Shown: positions 8,049 through 15,312 of the stretch, one piece after another
Layout: every line of letters starts with the position of its first letter
Position numbering within the stretch: the stretch's first letter is position 1
Source: Thermoplasmata archaeon
GTDB lineage: Archaea; Thermoplasmatota; Thermoplasmata; Thermoplasmatales; Thermoplasmataceae
Direction: 5' to 3'
DNA length: 32,174 nucleotides
Assembly (NCBI GenBank): GCA_021827885.1
Contig: JAKAUD010000039.1
Coordinates: forward strand, 1 to 32,174
Notes under the pieces: model-generated
Told to the model about the DNA's origin: nothing
Databases searched by the model: none
Seen by the model: the letters and a program-made list of their open reading frames with translations, nothing else
Translations under genes and position numbers: made by a program

Positions 8049-8363
8049 TTAACTCTTTATCTGGATTTCTATCTGAACTCCATCTGGGATGGCAATTCTC
8101 ATGAGCTGTCTCAGAGTTCTCTCATCAGCATCAACATCGATGAGTCTCTTGTGTACCCTCATTTCCCATCTGTCCCATGTAGGAGAACCCTCCCCATCTG
8201 GACTCTTCCTAACTGGTACCTGCAATCTTTTGGTTGGGAGAGGTACTGGACCATGAACCTCTACTCCGGTTCTCGAGGCTATTCCTTTAATTTCGTTACA
8301 GACCAAATCTACGACCTTATGTTCGGAACCGCTAAGTGAAATTCTGGCTTTATATGAGACCAA
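8049..8363 (-). CDS. rpsJ: Ribosomal protein uS10
   Basis: Small-subunit ribosomal protein S10, 104 residues, of archaeal length and type. It opens [16 protein letters not shown] and contains the loop region [19 protein letters not shown] and the segment [17 protein letters not shown]. The start is TTG at 8363: GGTG lies 6 nt upstream, just after the EF-1A stop (10 bp gap), while the nearby ATG at 8367 is out of frame and stops after five codons. The EF-1A then S10 order is the standard archaeal arrangement and implies co-transcription. Confidence 0.95.
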   Translation of the reverse strand: MVSYKARISLSGSEHKVVDLVCNEIKGIASRTGVEVHGPVPLPTKRLQVPVRKSPDGEGSPTWDRWEMRVHKRLIDVDADERTLRQLMRIAIPDGVQIEIQIKS

Positions 8364-8373
8364 TCATGCCACC

Positions 8374-9648
8374 TTACTTAAGTTCAATATCAATACACTG
8401 ACCAGCAGCTACTGTTTGACCCATGTCCCTAATTGCAAATCTGCCCAATTGCGGAAATTCTGCAACCTTCTCGATCACAAGTGGTTTATCGGGGACAACT
8501 TTCACTACTGCGATATCTCCTGTCTTGATGTATGCCGGCTTGTCTTCCTTTGTGGTTCCATCCTTTGGGTTTATGGTCTTGATGATTTCCTCAAACCTGC
8601 ATGCTACCTGCGCAGTATGTACGTGAAAGACTGGTTTGTATCCTGCAGCTATGACTGATGGGTGGTTGAGCACGACAATCTGTGCAGTGAATGATTTTAC
8701 AACTGATGGTGGAGATGTTACTGGTCCGCAGACGTCTCCTCTCTTAATATCATTCTTTGCGATTCCCCTTACGTTGAAACCGACATTGTCTCCAGGTCCA
8801 GCCTGATCCATTGCTTCATGGTGCATTTCTACTGTCTTGACTTCTCCCTGCTTGTTTGCTGGGTTGAATATGACCTTGTCACCATTCTTCAATATGCCTG
8901 TTTCTATCCTTCCAACAGGAACTGTGCCTATTCCGGTAATGGAATACACATCCTGGACTGGCAACCTGAGTGGTTTGTTGATTGGTTTCTCAGGAACTTT
9001 CAATGAGTCAAGTAACTCAAGTAATGTCGGGCCCGAATACCATTTCATGTTTTCAGATTTCTTTGTGATATTATCTCCCTTGTATCCACTGATTGGAACC
9101 ATGGGGATATTTCTGTATCCTATCGATGCAAGGAATTTTTCTACCTCTCCCTTGACTTCTGCAAATCTCTTTTCACTGTATGGAGGCTGCGTGGCATCCA
9201 ACTTGTTGATTGCAACTATAAGCTGCTGTACTCCAAGGGTCTTGGCCAGATATGCATGTTCTCTTGTTTGAGCCATTATTCCGTCTCCATCCCTTGATGA
9301 TATTACAAGAATAGCGGCATCTGCCTGACTTGTTCCTGTTATCATGTTCTTGACAAAGTCCCTGTGCCCTGGGGCATCAATTATGGTAAAGTAGTATTTT
9401 CCAGTCTCGAATTTCCTGTGAGAAAGCTCAATTGTAACTCCCCTCTCTCTTTCTTCTTTGAATTTATCCATTACCCATGCGAACTCAAAAGTTGCTTTGC
9501 CCTTCTCTTCAGCCTGCTTCTTGTATTCCTCAATTATGTGCGGAGGAATTTCTCCGTGTTCAAACAAAAGTCTCCCTACGAGGGTTGACTTTCCATGATC
9601 GACGTGTCCTATTGTAACCAGATTTATGTGCGGTTTCTGTGATGCCAT
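8374..9648 (-). CDS. tuf: Translation elongation factor EF-1A (EF-Tu)
   Basis: The archaeal EF-1A GTPase, which delivers aminoacyl-tRNA to the ribosome; 424 residues, full length. P-loop GHVDHGKST lies near residues 14-22, DAPGH follows the switch region, and NKLD specifies guanine. The three-domain length and the C-terminal [14 protein letters not shown] are typical. It is the first gene of the tuf-rpsJ-fusA cluster. AAGGTG lies a few nt before the ATG, and a TTTAATAAA element about 52 nt upstream fits a promoter with a short leader of about 25-30 nt. Confidence 0.97.
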   Translation of the reverse strand: MASQKPHINLVTIGHVDHGKSTLVGRLLFEHGEIPPHIIEEYKKQAEEKGKATFEFAWVMDKFKEERERGVTIELSHRKFETGKYYFTIIDAPGHRDFVKNMITGTSQADAAILVISSRDGDGIMAQTREHAYLAKTLGVQQLIVAINKLDATQPPYSEKRFAEVKGEVEKFLASIGYRNIPMVPISGYKGDNITKKSENMKWYSGPTLLELLDSLKVPEKPINKPLRLPVQDVYSITGIGTVPVGRIETGILKNGDKVIFNPANKQGEVKTVEMHHEAMDQAGPGDNVGFNVRGIAKNDIKRGDVCGPVTSPPSVVKSFTAQIVVLNHPSVIAAGYKPVFHVHTAQVACRFEEIIKTINPKDGTTKEDKPAYIKTGDIAVVKVVPDKPLVIEKVAEFPQLGRFAIRDMGQTVAAGQCIDIELK

Positions 9649-9696
9649 TTTTACACCTTTATTTCTAATTTTGTGGTAGTCCGTAAAAGGATTTTC

Positions 9697-9706
9697 TTTA
9701 TTAAAC
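9697..9706 (-). promoter_or_regulatory. Probable promoter of the tuf-rpsJ-fusA cluster
   Basis: The minus strand reads GTTTAATAAA about 52 nt upstream of the EF-1A ATG. Transcription would begin near 9675, giving a leader of about 27 nt that contains the AAGGTG ribosome-binding site. Unlike several other units here, this transcript would not be leaderless. Confidence 0.45.
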
Positions 9707-9730
9707 CCTTTGGTGCGAGATTGATAAAGA

Positions 9731-10354
9731 TTATAAGATGTTTTCTCTAGTTTGCGAATTAAGCTTTAACTCTGGTTTCGTTGAAAAATTTTGGCTACGA
9801 GAAGCTTTTTCGTTGAGAAAATTAGTTTTAATGCCATAAATAATGCTTTTCTTTCCCTCCGGCCACTTAATTATGGTCTCATCGTGAATGGCAGTATCTC
9901 CGTGAAGGACGACCATGTCCGGGGTGAAGGCGCTGGAAAAATGTTCTATCTCCCTTATATTCTTGACAACCAGAATTCTGAATATGCGGCATGAGGCGAC
10001 TGCAATATCCTGAAAGCCATCGAGAACGAATAACTTATTCTGGCTTGGGTAAGACTCAATAATTTCCTTAAGTGTAGCTTCATTTGAATCAACTGTATAG
10101 GTTGTTCTGGGACCCATGTTGATTACGGTTATCTTGCCTTCCTTCTTGATTTCGGAAACATTGTTGCCCATGGCACTCAATTTTCGTTCATCGTGCGGGA
10201 GGTTCTTGATATAGACTATTTCCGTTTCGAATGGAGATCCGATGTTCTCTGCAATCCATTCACTGACATCCATACTCCCGGATCCGACAAAACCAGAAAC
10301 ACTAATCAACAATCTTCTTGAATTTTCGTGAGATTCCATAGCCATACCGAACAT
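9731..10354 (-). CDS. Protein of unknown function with a degenerate P-loop-like N-terminus
   Basis: About 207 residues; I do not recognise the family. A hydrophobic strand is followed by a glycine-rich turn ([20 protein letters not shown]) that resembles the start of a P-loop NTPase or nucleotide kinase, but the Walker A Lys and Ser/Thr are absent. A second hydrophobic strand ends in an acid (KLFVLDG) and a third reads RILVVKN, consistent with an alpha/beta fold. Several starts are possible: TTG 10363, ATG 10354, ATG 10345 and ATG 10339. ATG 10354 lies just after GGAGTG. The gene sits upstream of the translation cluster in the same direction, 82 bp from EF-1A, and directly downstream of the TnpB remnant, whose terminal DNA may have altered its promoter. 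Confidence 0.6.
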   Translation of the reverse strand: MFGMAMESHENSRRLLISVSGFVGSGSMDVSEWIAENIGSPFETEIVYIKNLPHDERKLSAMGNNVSEIKKEGKITVINMGPRTTYTVDSNEATLKEIIESYPSQNKLFVLDGFQDIAVASCRIFRILVVKNIREIEHFSSAFTPDMVVLHGDTAIHDETIIKWPEGKKSIIYGIKTNFLNEKASRSQNFSTKPELKLNSQTRENIL

Positions 10355-10415
10355 ACACTCCAAATGGTTTGGTTCATACTACATTAACTTTGCAAGGTGA
10401 CATCTTCCTACGACT

Positions 10416-10430
10416 GAAGCCGTGGGCTTC
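10416..10430. repeat. Right-end palindrome of the TnpB element
   Basis: GAAGCC-GTG-GGCTTC is a perfect 6-bp stem with a 3-nt loop. In IS200/IS605 elements such subterminal hairpins are the TnpA recognition structures, and they also form the 3' stem of the omega-RNA guide. Confidence 0.75.
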
Positions 10431-10590
10431 CTGCTTCATCAACCGTTGCCCCTTCATGTATTCGGGTGGTCTTACACAATCTCCAACAGGCGTTAATTCC
10501 CCACTGTCCGTGGGTACTCACAATGCCTTGGTTTTCAGCATTGTGTATAAAGATTGCATTGCATTTATTAAATGTTGTGTTCGCTCTCAT

Positions 10591-10609
10591 CCCACTCATA
10601 ACGAGTGGG
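10591..10609. repeat. Second hairpin of the IS605 relic
   Basis: CCCACTC-ATAAC-GAGTGGG is a perfect 7-bp stem with a 5-nt loop, about 170 bp from the right-end palindrome. It may be the left-end hairpin brought close by internal deletion, or an internal fold of the tnpB sequence. Confidence 0.5.
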
Positions 10610-10698
10610 TTTTCTCGCTCACCATGATAAAAACATATTTCTTTTCATCTGATATATATTTGTTGGCCATTGAACAGACGTCCCTGCTCCTGAATTCC

Positions 10699-10707
10699 CT
10701 TAAATAC
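10699..10707 (+). promoter_or_regulatory. TATA box of the LigB-type dioxygenase gene
   Basis: CTTAAATAC lies about 25 nt before the ATG at 10728. This argues for a leaderless transcript and for the inner ATG rather than the one at 10713. Confidence 0.5.
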
Positions 10708-10727
10708 CATTCATGCTATGCTACATG

Positions 10728-11513
10728 ATGATAGATCGAATATATCTCATTCCGCACGGTGACGAACTGGTAGATCTTCCCGATGAGCAGAGCCGGAAAA
10801 TGAGAAGGCAGATAATGGATGGAACAGCCGATGATTGTTCAGATACAGTAATTGTGGTAACTCCGCACGGCCTTAGCCTGGATGGCAGGTTTTCAATTTG
10901 TGGCAATAAAAACCTTAGCGGTTCCTATCTTACAGAAGGCGGAAAAGTCATGGAAATGAAGTTGCAGAATGATTCCGATCTCTCCAATGTTATTTTGAAT
11001 GGCAATAGGAAGATCATGTCAAAAGCAACCTTTTCCGGTGGTGCCCAGACGGCATTTCCGATCGATTTTGGTTCGCTCATTCCCCTCAGCTTCTTCAAGA
11101 GCAGCAAGGCCGTATTGATTGGGCAGTCCAGGATTTGGGATGTTGCTGGATTATATACACTTGGTGAAAAACTTCACGATATATTGTCCACGGGGAGTGC
11201 CAAATACTCAATCGTTTTTAGCGCAGATCAGGCACATACGCACAGCGCAGAAGGCCCATATGGATATTCACCGAAGGCAGAAATTTATGATCAAATTATC
11301 AAGAAATGCGTGAAATCAGGAAACTTTTCTGATTTATTTACGCTGGATCGCAGTTTTGTCGAAGAGGCAAAGCCGGACAGCTTTTGGATAATGATTACCC
11401 TCGCAGGTTTTATGTCCCGGAGTGAAAGTAAACTTATTTTCAAATACTATTATGTAGCAAAATACTTTGGAATGCTCTATGCAGATTCCCATGAAACGGC
11501 GCAAAAAATTTAA
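10728..11513 (+). CDS. LigB-superfamily (class III extradiol) dioxygenase-like protein
   Basis: A protein of about 261 residues related to subunit B of class III extradiol ring-cleavage dioxygenases, which use non-haem Fe(II) to open catechols, and to Memo-like relatives. Features in order: YLIPHGDEL near the N-terminus with the first candidate metal His; VVTPHG with the second; FPIDFGSLIPLSFF, matching the family 'DHG..vPL' segment; VFSADQAHTHSAEGPYGYSP, with the third His region and the diagnostic GPYGYxP. The substrate is unknown, and no aromatic-degradation neighbours are present. Starts at 10713, 10725 and 10728 are in frame; TATA spacing favours 10725 or 10728. An AGCCC/GGGCT hairpin follows the stop. 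Confidence 0.7.
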   Translation: MIDRIYLIPHGDELVDLPDEQSRKMRRQIMDGTADDCSDTVIVVTPHGLSLDGRFSICGNKNLSGSYLTEGGKVMEMKLQNDSDLSNVILNGNRKIMSKATFSGGAQTAFPIDFGSLIPLSFFKSSKAVLIGQSRIWDVAGLYTLGEKLHDILSTGSAKYSIVFSADQAHTHSAEGPYGYSPKAEIYDQIIKKCVKSGNFSDLFTLDRSFVEEAKPDSFWIMITLAGFMSRSESKLIFKYYYVAKYFGMLYADSHETAQKI

Positions 11514-11514
11514 A
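11502..11514 (+). promoter_or_regulatory. TATA-like element before the 30-residue peptide gene
   Basis: AAAAAATTTAAAG overlaps the end of the dioxygenase gene and is centred about 26 nt before the ATG at 11535, the spacing seen at leaderless genes elsewhere in this window. Confidence 0.4.
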
Positions 11515-11531
11515 GCCCGAAATGATGGGCT
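11514..11531 (+). terminator. Small hairpin after the dioxygenase gene
   Basis: AGCCC-GAAATGAT-GGGCT forms a 5-bp stem immediately after the stop codon. No long T-run follows, so termination activity is uncertain. It would also lie at the very start of the small peptide transcript. Confidence 0.3.
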
Positions 11532-11534
11532 GTT

Positions 11535-11627
11535 ATGTCAGGTCGCCTGAAAATATATTTGATATTAATATTGGCAGCACTCCTTCCTTCGCTGATGTCT
11601 TTAGCCTATGTTTTACACCCCATCTGA
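11535..11627 (+). CDS. 30-residue single-pass membrane peptide
   Basis: The frame starts ATG at 11535 and stops TGA at 11625-11627. It encodes SGRLKIYLILILAALLPS followed by a short hydrophobic tail ending in AYVLHPI. A basic N-terminus followed by a single hydrophobic helix gives the shape of small accessory subunits of membrane complexes. A TATA-like element lies at leaderless spacing upstream. The next gene (PGI/PMI) starts 30 bp downstream, so they may share a transcript. I cannot assign a partner; respiratory complexes are possible because many carry such subunits. The support is composition plus promoter spacing, so it may not be a true gene. Confidence 0.45.
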   Translation: MSGRLKIYLILILAALLPSLMSLAYVLHPI

Positions 11628-11656
11628 ATAGATTGAAAAATTAATTTCGTGATTTT

Positions 11657-12580
11657 ATGACATACAGGGAAGAAATAGATTCAATAGTAGACCAGTTGCT
11701 CTTTGATAAAAAATTCAATATCAACATGGCAGATTTTCAGAATATTGTTATTGAAGGCATGGGAGGTTCTGGCATAGCCGGATTAATATTCAGTGAAATC
11801 TACTCAGGAAAACCTCTAGTCGTGCTGAATTCCTATCACTGCCCTGAATTTGTCGGGAAAAAAACACTGTTTATCGCGCTTAGCTATTCCGGGAATACTG
11901 AAGAAACCTTGAGTTGTGCCAGAGAGGCGAAAGAGAAGGGCGCAGTGGTGCTTTCAATAACCTCAGGTGGCAAATTGCCTGAGATTTCCGATTTTACGAT
12001 CAGGATTCCATCAGACTACCAGCCAAGATCTTCCCTAGGATTTTTACTGATGCCATTGATCAATACAATAGCTCCAGGATTGAGGAAAAATATTGATGAA
12101 ATCATAAAAAATATAAAATCCATCAGGAAGAGTGAGGATGAAATAGATTCCATTGCCAAGAAGATCTATCAATCAGGGAAAGTGCCCTATTTTGTCTCCT
12201 GGTCTCCAACTGCAAGCGTAGCATATCGCTGCAAGACACAATTCAATGAAAACTCCAAAATGCTTGCAAACGCCGGTTTTCTATCGGAAATTAACCATAA
12301 TGAACTTGTTCCAATGGGGATGAACCACGAACAGGATCCATTTATTTACATAGCATACGAAAACTCGTTTTCGGATAGAAATTCACTTCGATTGAAACTG
12401 ACTGAAAGCCTTTCAGGCAGGGAAATAACGAAGGTAAAACTCATTGGAAGCAATGCTTTCGCACAGATTATGTATGGCGTATACTACGGAGATATCCTGA
12501 GTTACCACTTTGCACTGCTTCGCGGAATAGACCCTGAAGATGTTTCTATCATTGAGAAACTGAAGGCTGAACTTTCTTAA
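11657..12580 (+). CDS. Bifunctional phosphoglucose/phosphomannose isomerase
   Basis: Interconverts glucose-6-P or mannose-6-P with fructose-6-P in the cytoplasm, feeding gluconeogenesis and sugar-nucleotide synthesis. The 307-residue length is that of the archaeal PGI/PMI family. GMGGSGIAG (34-42) and SYSGNTEET (76-84) are the SIS-domain sugar-phosphate motifs. FNENSK holds the catalytic Glu198 and NHNE the His214, matching the Pyrobaculum-type active site. GTGAT lies 4-5 nt before the start region. The 3' end overlaps the convergent NFACT gene by 32 bp. Confidence 0.92.
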   Translation: MTYREEIDSIVDQLLFDKKFNINMADFQNIVIEGMGGSGIAGLIFSEIYSGKPLVVLNSYHCPEFVGKKTLFIALSYSGNTEETLSCAREAKEKGAVVLSITSGGKLPEISDFTIRIPSDYQPRSSLGFLLMPLINTIAPGLRKNIDEIIKNIKSIRKSEDEIDSIAKKIYQSGKVPYFVSWSPTASVAYRCKTQFNENSKMLANAGFLSEINHNELVPMGMNHEQDPFIYIAYENSFSDRNSLRLKLTESLSGREITKVKLIGSNAFAQIMYGVYYGDILSYHFALLRGIDPEDVSIIEKLKAELS

Positions 12581-14408
12581 CAACAGAATCTATCTTGCTG
12601 CCTCCGGGAGGGAGCACTGACGATATCTCATCACGCTCCCAATTGAGCATTTCCGCAATTTCCTTTGCAATCTTTTCTCTTTTTGTCTCTCCGGGTGAAA
12701 TGAAGATTATGTCCTTTTCAGCCTCAATTTCCGTGGAATCTGGGCAGATCATTGGAAGTTCAGCATTTTCGTAATTTACGGTTGAGACCTTCAATTTTAA
12801 TGGCAGATTGAAGAGATAATTACGCTTGCCCTTGACGATCCATGATCCCTTCCTCACAAATTCACCTGATTCTGGGGTCTTGCTGACCTGAAGTGGGGTT
12901 ACCCAGTATGCAGATCCTGAACCAAGGCCGTTGGCCCATGCCCTTGAATTTGCAACCGCAAACTGGGCAGCTTCAAGTATATCCCTTTCAATGTCAGAAT
13001 CAGGGTTGTTTAATTTCAGTACTGTGCTTGGAGCACCATACAAATCCGCATGAATATAGATGTCTTTTTCTCCCATATGCTTCTTTACAACCTTTTCGTT
13101 TCCATTTACATCCTTTCCAGCCACCACGAGATTTCCTCCGCTCGTAATGAACCAGTGGTATGACTCGAACCACTTCTTTGGCCTGACCTTCTTTCTCCCG
13201 GAACTGTCACTGCTGATATTGATCTTTGAAGTTTCCTCCAACGCTTTCTTTGCTCCTTCCGCCTTTAATATATATTCCTTTGACCTGGTGAAATAGTGGT
13301 TGGCGTTTTCCCCTGAACTCATGTTCAACCATAATTCCATCTCTCCCCCACTCCTTTCGATTGTGATAATTTTCTTGTCGAAATCAAGCCCCTTAAGAAT
13401 TATCCCCGGGTATATCTCCTGACCAGTTTTCATTGTTTTCAGTGACTTTTTTGCAATGGAAAGAATCTTCTCAAATTCCCCCAAATTCGAAATTAAGGTT
13501 TGCCCTGCTGCCTTTAACTTTGCAGATAGCTCTATATATTGCTCGATTGTCTTCTTCTGGTTGGTCACCCTCCTTTCAACCTGCGTTACCTGCGGATCCA
13601 CTTCCCTGATTCTGCCCATCTGGCTGATGAGTCCTTCGTTAAAATCCTCAATTATTTCTGGTTCTTCCTGCATTGACTGCAACTTAACAGGTGATAACAT
13701 GTTCGCCGATTTGTAATAATATGCTTTATTCAAGGCAGTTTCTTCAAGCAATTTCCTGATCTCTCCCATTATTTCCGGCACAAGAGTGACAAAATCCACC
13801 GAGGCTTTTTCCTTCTCAATACCCAGCCTGACAGCAATCTCCTCTGCATATTCGCCACCGAGATTCAATCTTGTTGCCATTGTTTGGACGATTGATGCCT
13901 TGCTATTCGCCAGTATCTTTGCAATCTCTTCTTCGCTTGCAGAGATCGGATCCACTGTGGATGGTGGGATGTACTTCTCTCCTTTCAGGATCTTCCTGTT
14001 TTTCCATTCCCTTGGATTAAAGGCATATGTTATGAGATCGTTTTCAATAATAATCAGGTTTCCTTCCCTGAATAGTTCAAAGACAAGCTGGGTACCCGAA
14101 TACATTGTAATCCTGAGCACACGGTCGAAATTTATCTGCTCAATATCCCTTATCTTCTGCTCAGAGAGATTTTTTCTGAGGAACATTGCAAAAGATGAAG
14201 ATTCCTCAGGCCTGAGTGGATCCATGAATGCAGTGCCAGATGATAATTTTATGTGAAATGGAAATTTGCCGTGATCAGATGAATACAGTATGAAAGTGAA
14301 TTCATCCTTTCCGGTCTGATAAATCTTCTTAATGAATGCTCCCCGGAATCTTTCACCATAAATCCTTACAAGAGCGTAGAAATCGATTGATGACTGCTTA
14401 TCCTTCAT
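12549..14408 (-). CDS. rqcH: NFACT family protein (Rqc2/RqcH homologue)
   Basis: Archaeal NFACT proteins bind peptidyl-tRNA-obstructed large ribosomal subunits in ribosome quality control and recruit tRNA for C-terminal tailing. The 619-residue protein has an NFACT-N/FbpA region (residues 1 to about 400, with a helical coiled-coil middle) and the RNA-binding NFACT-R domain from about 411 (KKWFESYHWFITSGGNLVVA, then MGEKDIYIHADLYGAPSTVL). The ATG at 14408 is chosen because homologues begin near KDKQSSIDFYALV and because a TATA box lies about 26 nt upstream. The 50 in-frame codons further upstream look non-coding. The 3' end runs 32 bp into PGI/PMI. It diverges from the unknown gene at 14467. 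Confidence 0.93.
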   Translation of the reverse strand: MKDKQSSIDFYALVRIYGERFRGAFIKKIYQTGKDEFTFILYSSDHGKFPFHIKLSSGTAFMDPLRPEESSSFAMFLRKNLSEQKIRDIEQINFDRVLRITMYSGTQLVFELFREGNLIIIENDLITYAFNPREWKNRKILKGEKYIPPSTVDPISASEEEIAKILANSKASIVQTMATRLNLGGEYAEEIAVRLGIEKEKASVDFVTLVPEIMGEIRKLLEETALNKAYYYKSANMLSPVKLQSMQEEPEIIEDFNEGLISQMGRIREVDPQVTQVERRVTNQKKTIEQYIELSAKLKAAGQTLISNLGEFEKILSIAKKSLKTMKTGQEIYPGIILKGLDFDKKIITIERSGGEMELWLNMSSGENANHYFTRSKEYILKAEGAKKALEETSKINISSDSSGRKKVRPKKWFESYHWFITSGGNLVVAGKDVNGNEKVVKKHMGEKDIYIHADLYGAPSTVLKLNNPDSDIERDILEAAQFAVANSRAWANGLGSGSAYWVTPLQVSKTPESGEFVRKGSWIVKGKRNYLFNLPLKLKVSTVNYENAELPMICPDSTEIEAEKDIIFISPGETKREKIAKEIAEMLNWERDEISSVLPPGGSKIDSVVKKVQPSVSQ

Positions 14409-14428
14409 TGGGATCACAGCGTAAATTG

Positions 14429-14442
14429 ATATATAAAAAATA
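14429..14442. promoter_or_regulatory. Shared TATA region between NFACT and the unknown gene
   Basis: GATATATAAAAAAT lies about 26 nt upstream of the NFACT ATG on one strand and about 31 nt upstream of the ATG at 14467 on the other. The 58-bp interval has room for only one such AT element, so a bidirectional promoter is plausible. Confidence 0.5.
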
Positions 14443-14466
14443 CATAGGATAACCACATGAAGTAAG

Positions 14467-14913
14467 ATGATTATTATATCGTCCGGCGTTGAAGAAAAAT
14501 CATCTTTTGCAGACTTCCTGGGTGCCTTATCAGAAGAGCTTGGCATCCCCCCTGGCAAAGAGAATCCAAATCACCTGATTGATGCAATCATCTGCAGTGC
14601 CCGTGAGAATTCGCCACGTGATCTGAGGAGAATTATTGACGAAAACCTAAATCCAGCGGCCGTTCTCATGTTTTCACCATATTACCTGAGGGAAACGTTC
14701 AGGGATTTCTATAAAATCACCTTTCCGGTTCTTATAGTGGTTAATAAGAACATGAAGGAAGAATTGAGAAATGGTTGGATCTACCACGATAATATATCGG
14801 ATTCAAAACTGGAAAATGTTTCTGGTGATGAAGAACCTATATGGGTAAGCAGAAGAGCGCAATGTATTAGTTTAACAAAGAAATTCCTCTCGAATGGCTT
14901 CAAAAATATCTGA
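14467..14913 (+). CDS. Conserved-looking protein of unknown function
   Basis: 148 residues; no family recognised. The sequence alternates helices and strands (MIIISSG at the start; PVLIVVNK near residues 94-101), suggesting a small alpha/beta domain. It contains no metal-binding cluster, signal peptide or membrane segment. It diverges from NFACT and overlaps the following thioesterase gene by 20 bp, so translation of the two is likely coupled. Any link to lipid/acyl metabolism or to ribosome rescue would be a guess from neighbours only. Confidence 0.6.
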   Translation: MIIISSGVEEKSSFADFLGALSEELGIPPGKENPNHLIDAIICSARENSPRDLRRIIDENLNPAAVLMFSPYYLRETFRDFYKITFPVLIVVNKNMKEELRNGWIYHDNISDSKLENVSGDEEPIWVSRRAQCISLTKKFLSNGFKNI

Positions 14914-15286
14914 AATTGAACTGCAGATAAGATTCGGTGATCTTGACGCACTAGGGCATGTAAACAATGCAGCGTATCTCAGCTTCTTTGAGTTGGGAAG
15001 GATTGATTTTTTCATGAAATTCCTCAAGGGTTTTCACTCGAAAACGGTAAATTTTGTGGTAGTGCACGCAGATATTGATTTCAGGATACCCATATATTAT
15101 GAGGATAAACCGCGAATTTTGACCGAAATTGAGAAAGTAGGCACAACAAGCGTGTCGTTCAAGCATACCATATTGCGCCAGGGAGATGATGCAATTTTAT
15201 CTTCGGGTAAAACTGTAATAGTCTGGGTTGACAGGGAAGGAAGGAAACAGCAGATCCCTGATCACCTCAAAGACTTGTTGTCGTAA
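14894..15286 (+). CDS. Hot-dog fold acyl-CoA thioesterase (4HBT type)
   Basis: 130 residues, the usual length of a single hot-dog domain. RFGDLDALGHVNNAAYLSFF (residues 13-32) is the 4HBT/YbgC signature; the Asp in DLDALGHVNN is the usual catalytic acid. The family hydrolyses acyl- or aroyl-CoA thioesters in the cytosol. The physiological substrate is unknown. The ATG at 14894 lies inside the preceding gene with no clear Shine-Dalgarno sequence, which fits translational coupling. It is convergent with the membrane protein gene at 15313, with only 26 bp between the stops. Confidence 0.85.
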   Translation: MASKISEIELQIRFGDLDALGHVNNAAYLSFFELGRIDFFMKFLKGFHSKTVNFVVVHADIDFRIPIYYEDKPRILTEIEKVGTTSVSFKHTILRQGDDAILSSGKTVIVWVDREGRKQQIPDHLKDLLS

Positions 15287-15312
15287 AATGCTGATGCGAG
15301 AATCCTGGGGGT

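Larger units (their letters stand above)
10374..10610 (-). pseudogene. TnpB (IS200/IS605-type OrfB) 3' remnant, frameshifted
   Basis: The minus strand encodes the C-terminal tail of a TnpB protein in two frames. The first frame carries IVSTHGQWGINAC. After an extra T in the coding strand near 10486 the frame must change to read GDCVRPPEYMKGQRLMKQEA and onwards to a TGA at 10376-10374. The unshifted frame instead ends in unrelated residues. The rest of the gene, including all RuvC catalytic motifs, is missing, so it encodes no nuclease. The retained 3' end contains the right-end hairpin and, by analogy with other TnpB elements, the omega-RNA (reRNA) scaffold region. Confidence 0.8.
10376..10625 (-). 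mobile_element. Deletion derivative of an IS605-family element
   Basis: The TnpB tail, the palindrome at 10416-10430 and a second perfect hairpin at 10591-10609 lie within about 250 bp. This is the layout of a short non-autonomous relic left after loss of the tnpB body. No tnpA transposase is present in the window. Exact ends cannot be set by eye, because IS605 elements do not make target duplications or terminal inverted repeats. Confidence 0.6.

Noticed and set aside
10369..10728. 119-codon plus-strand frame across the IS relic
   Set aside because: It is the antisense of the TnpB remnant and its hairpins; the coding signal is on the other strand.
14409..14558. 50-codon upstream extension of NFACT in frame
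   Set aside because: It would cover the promoter and the opposite gene's start, and homologues begin near the ATG at 14408.
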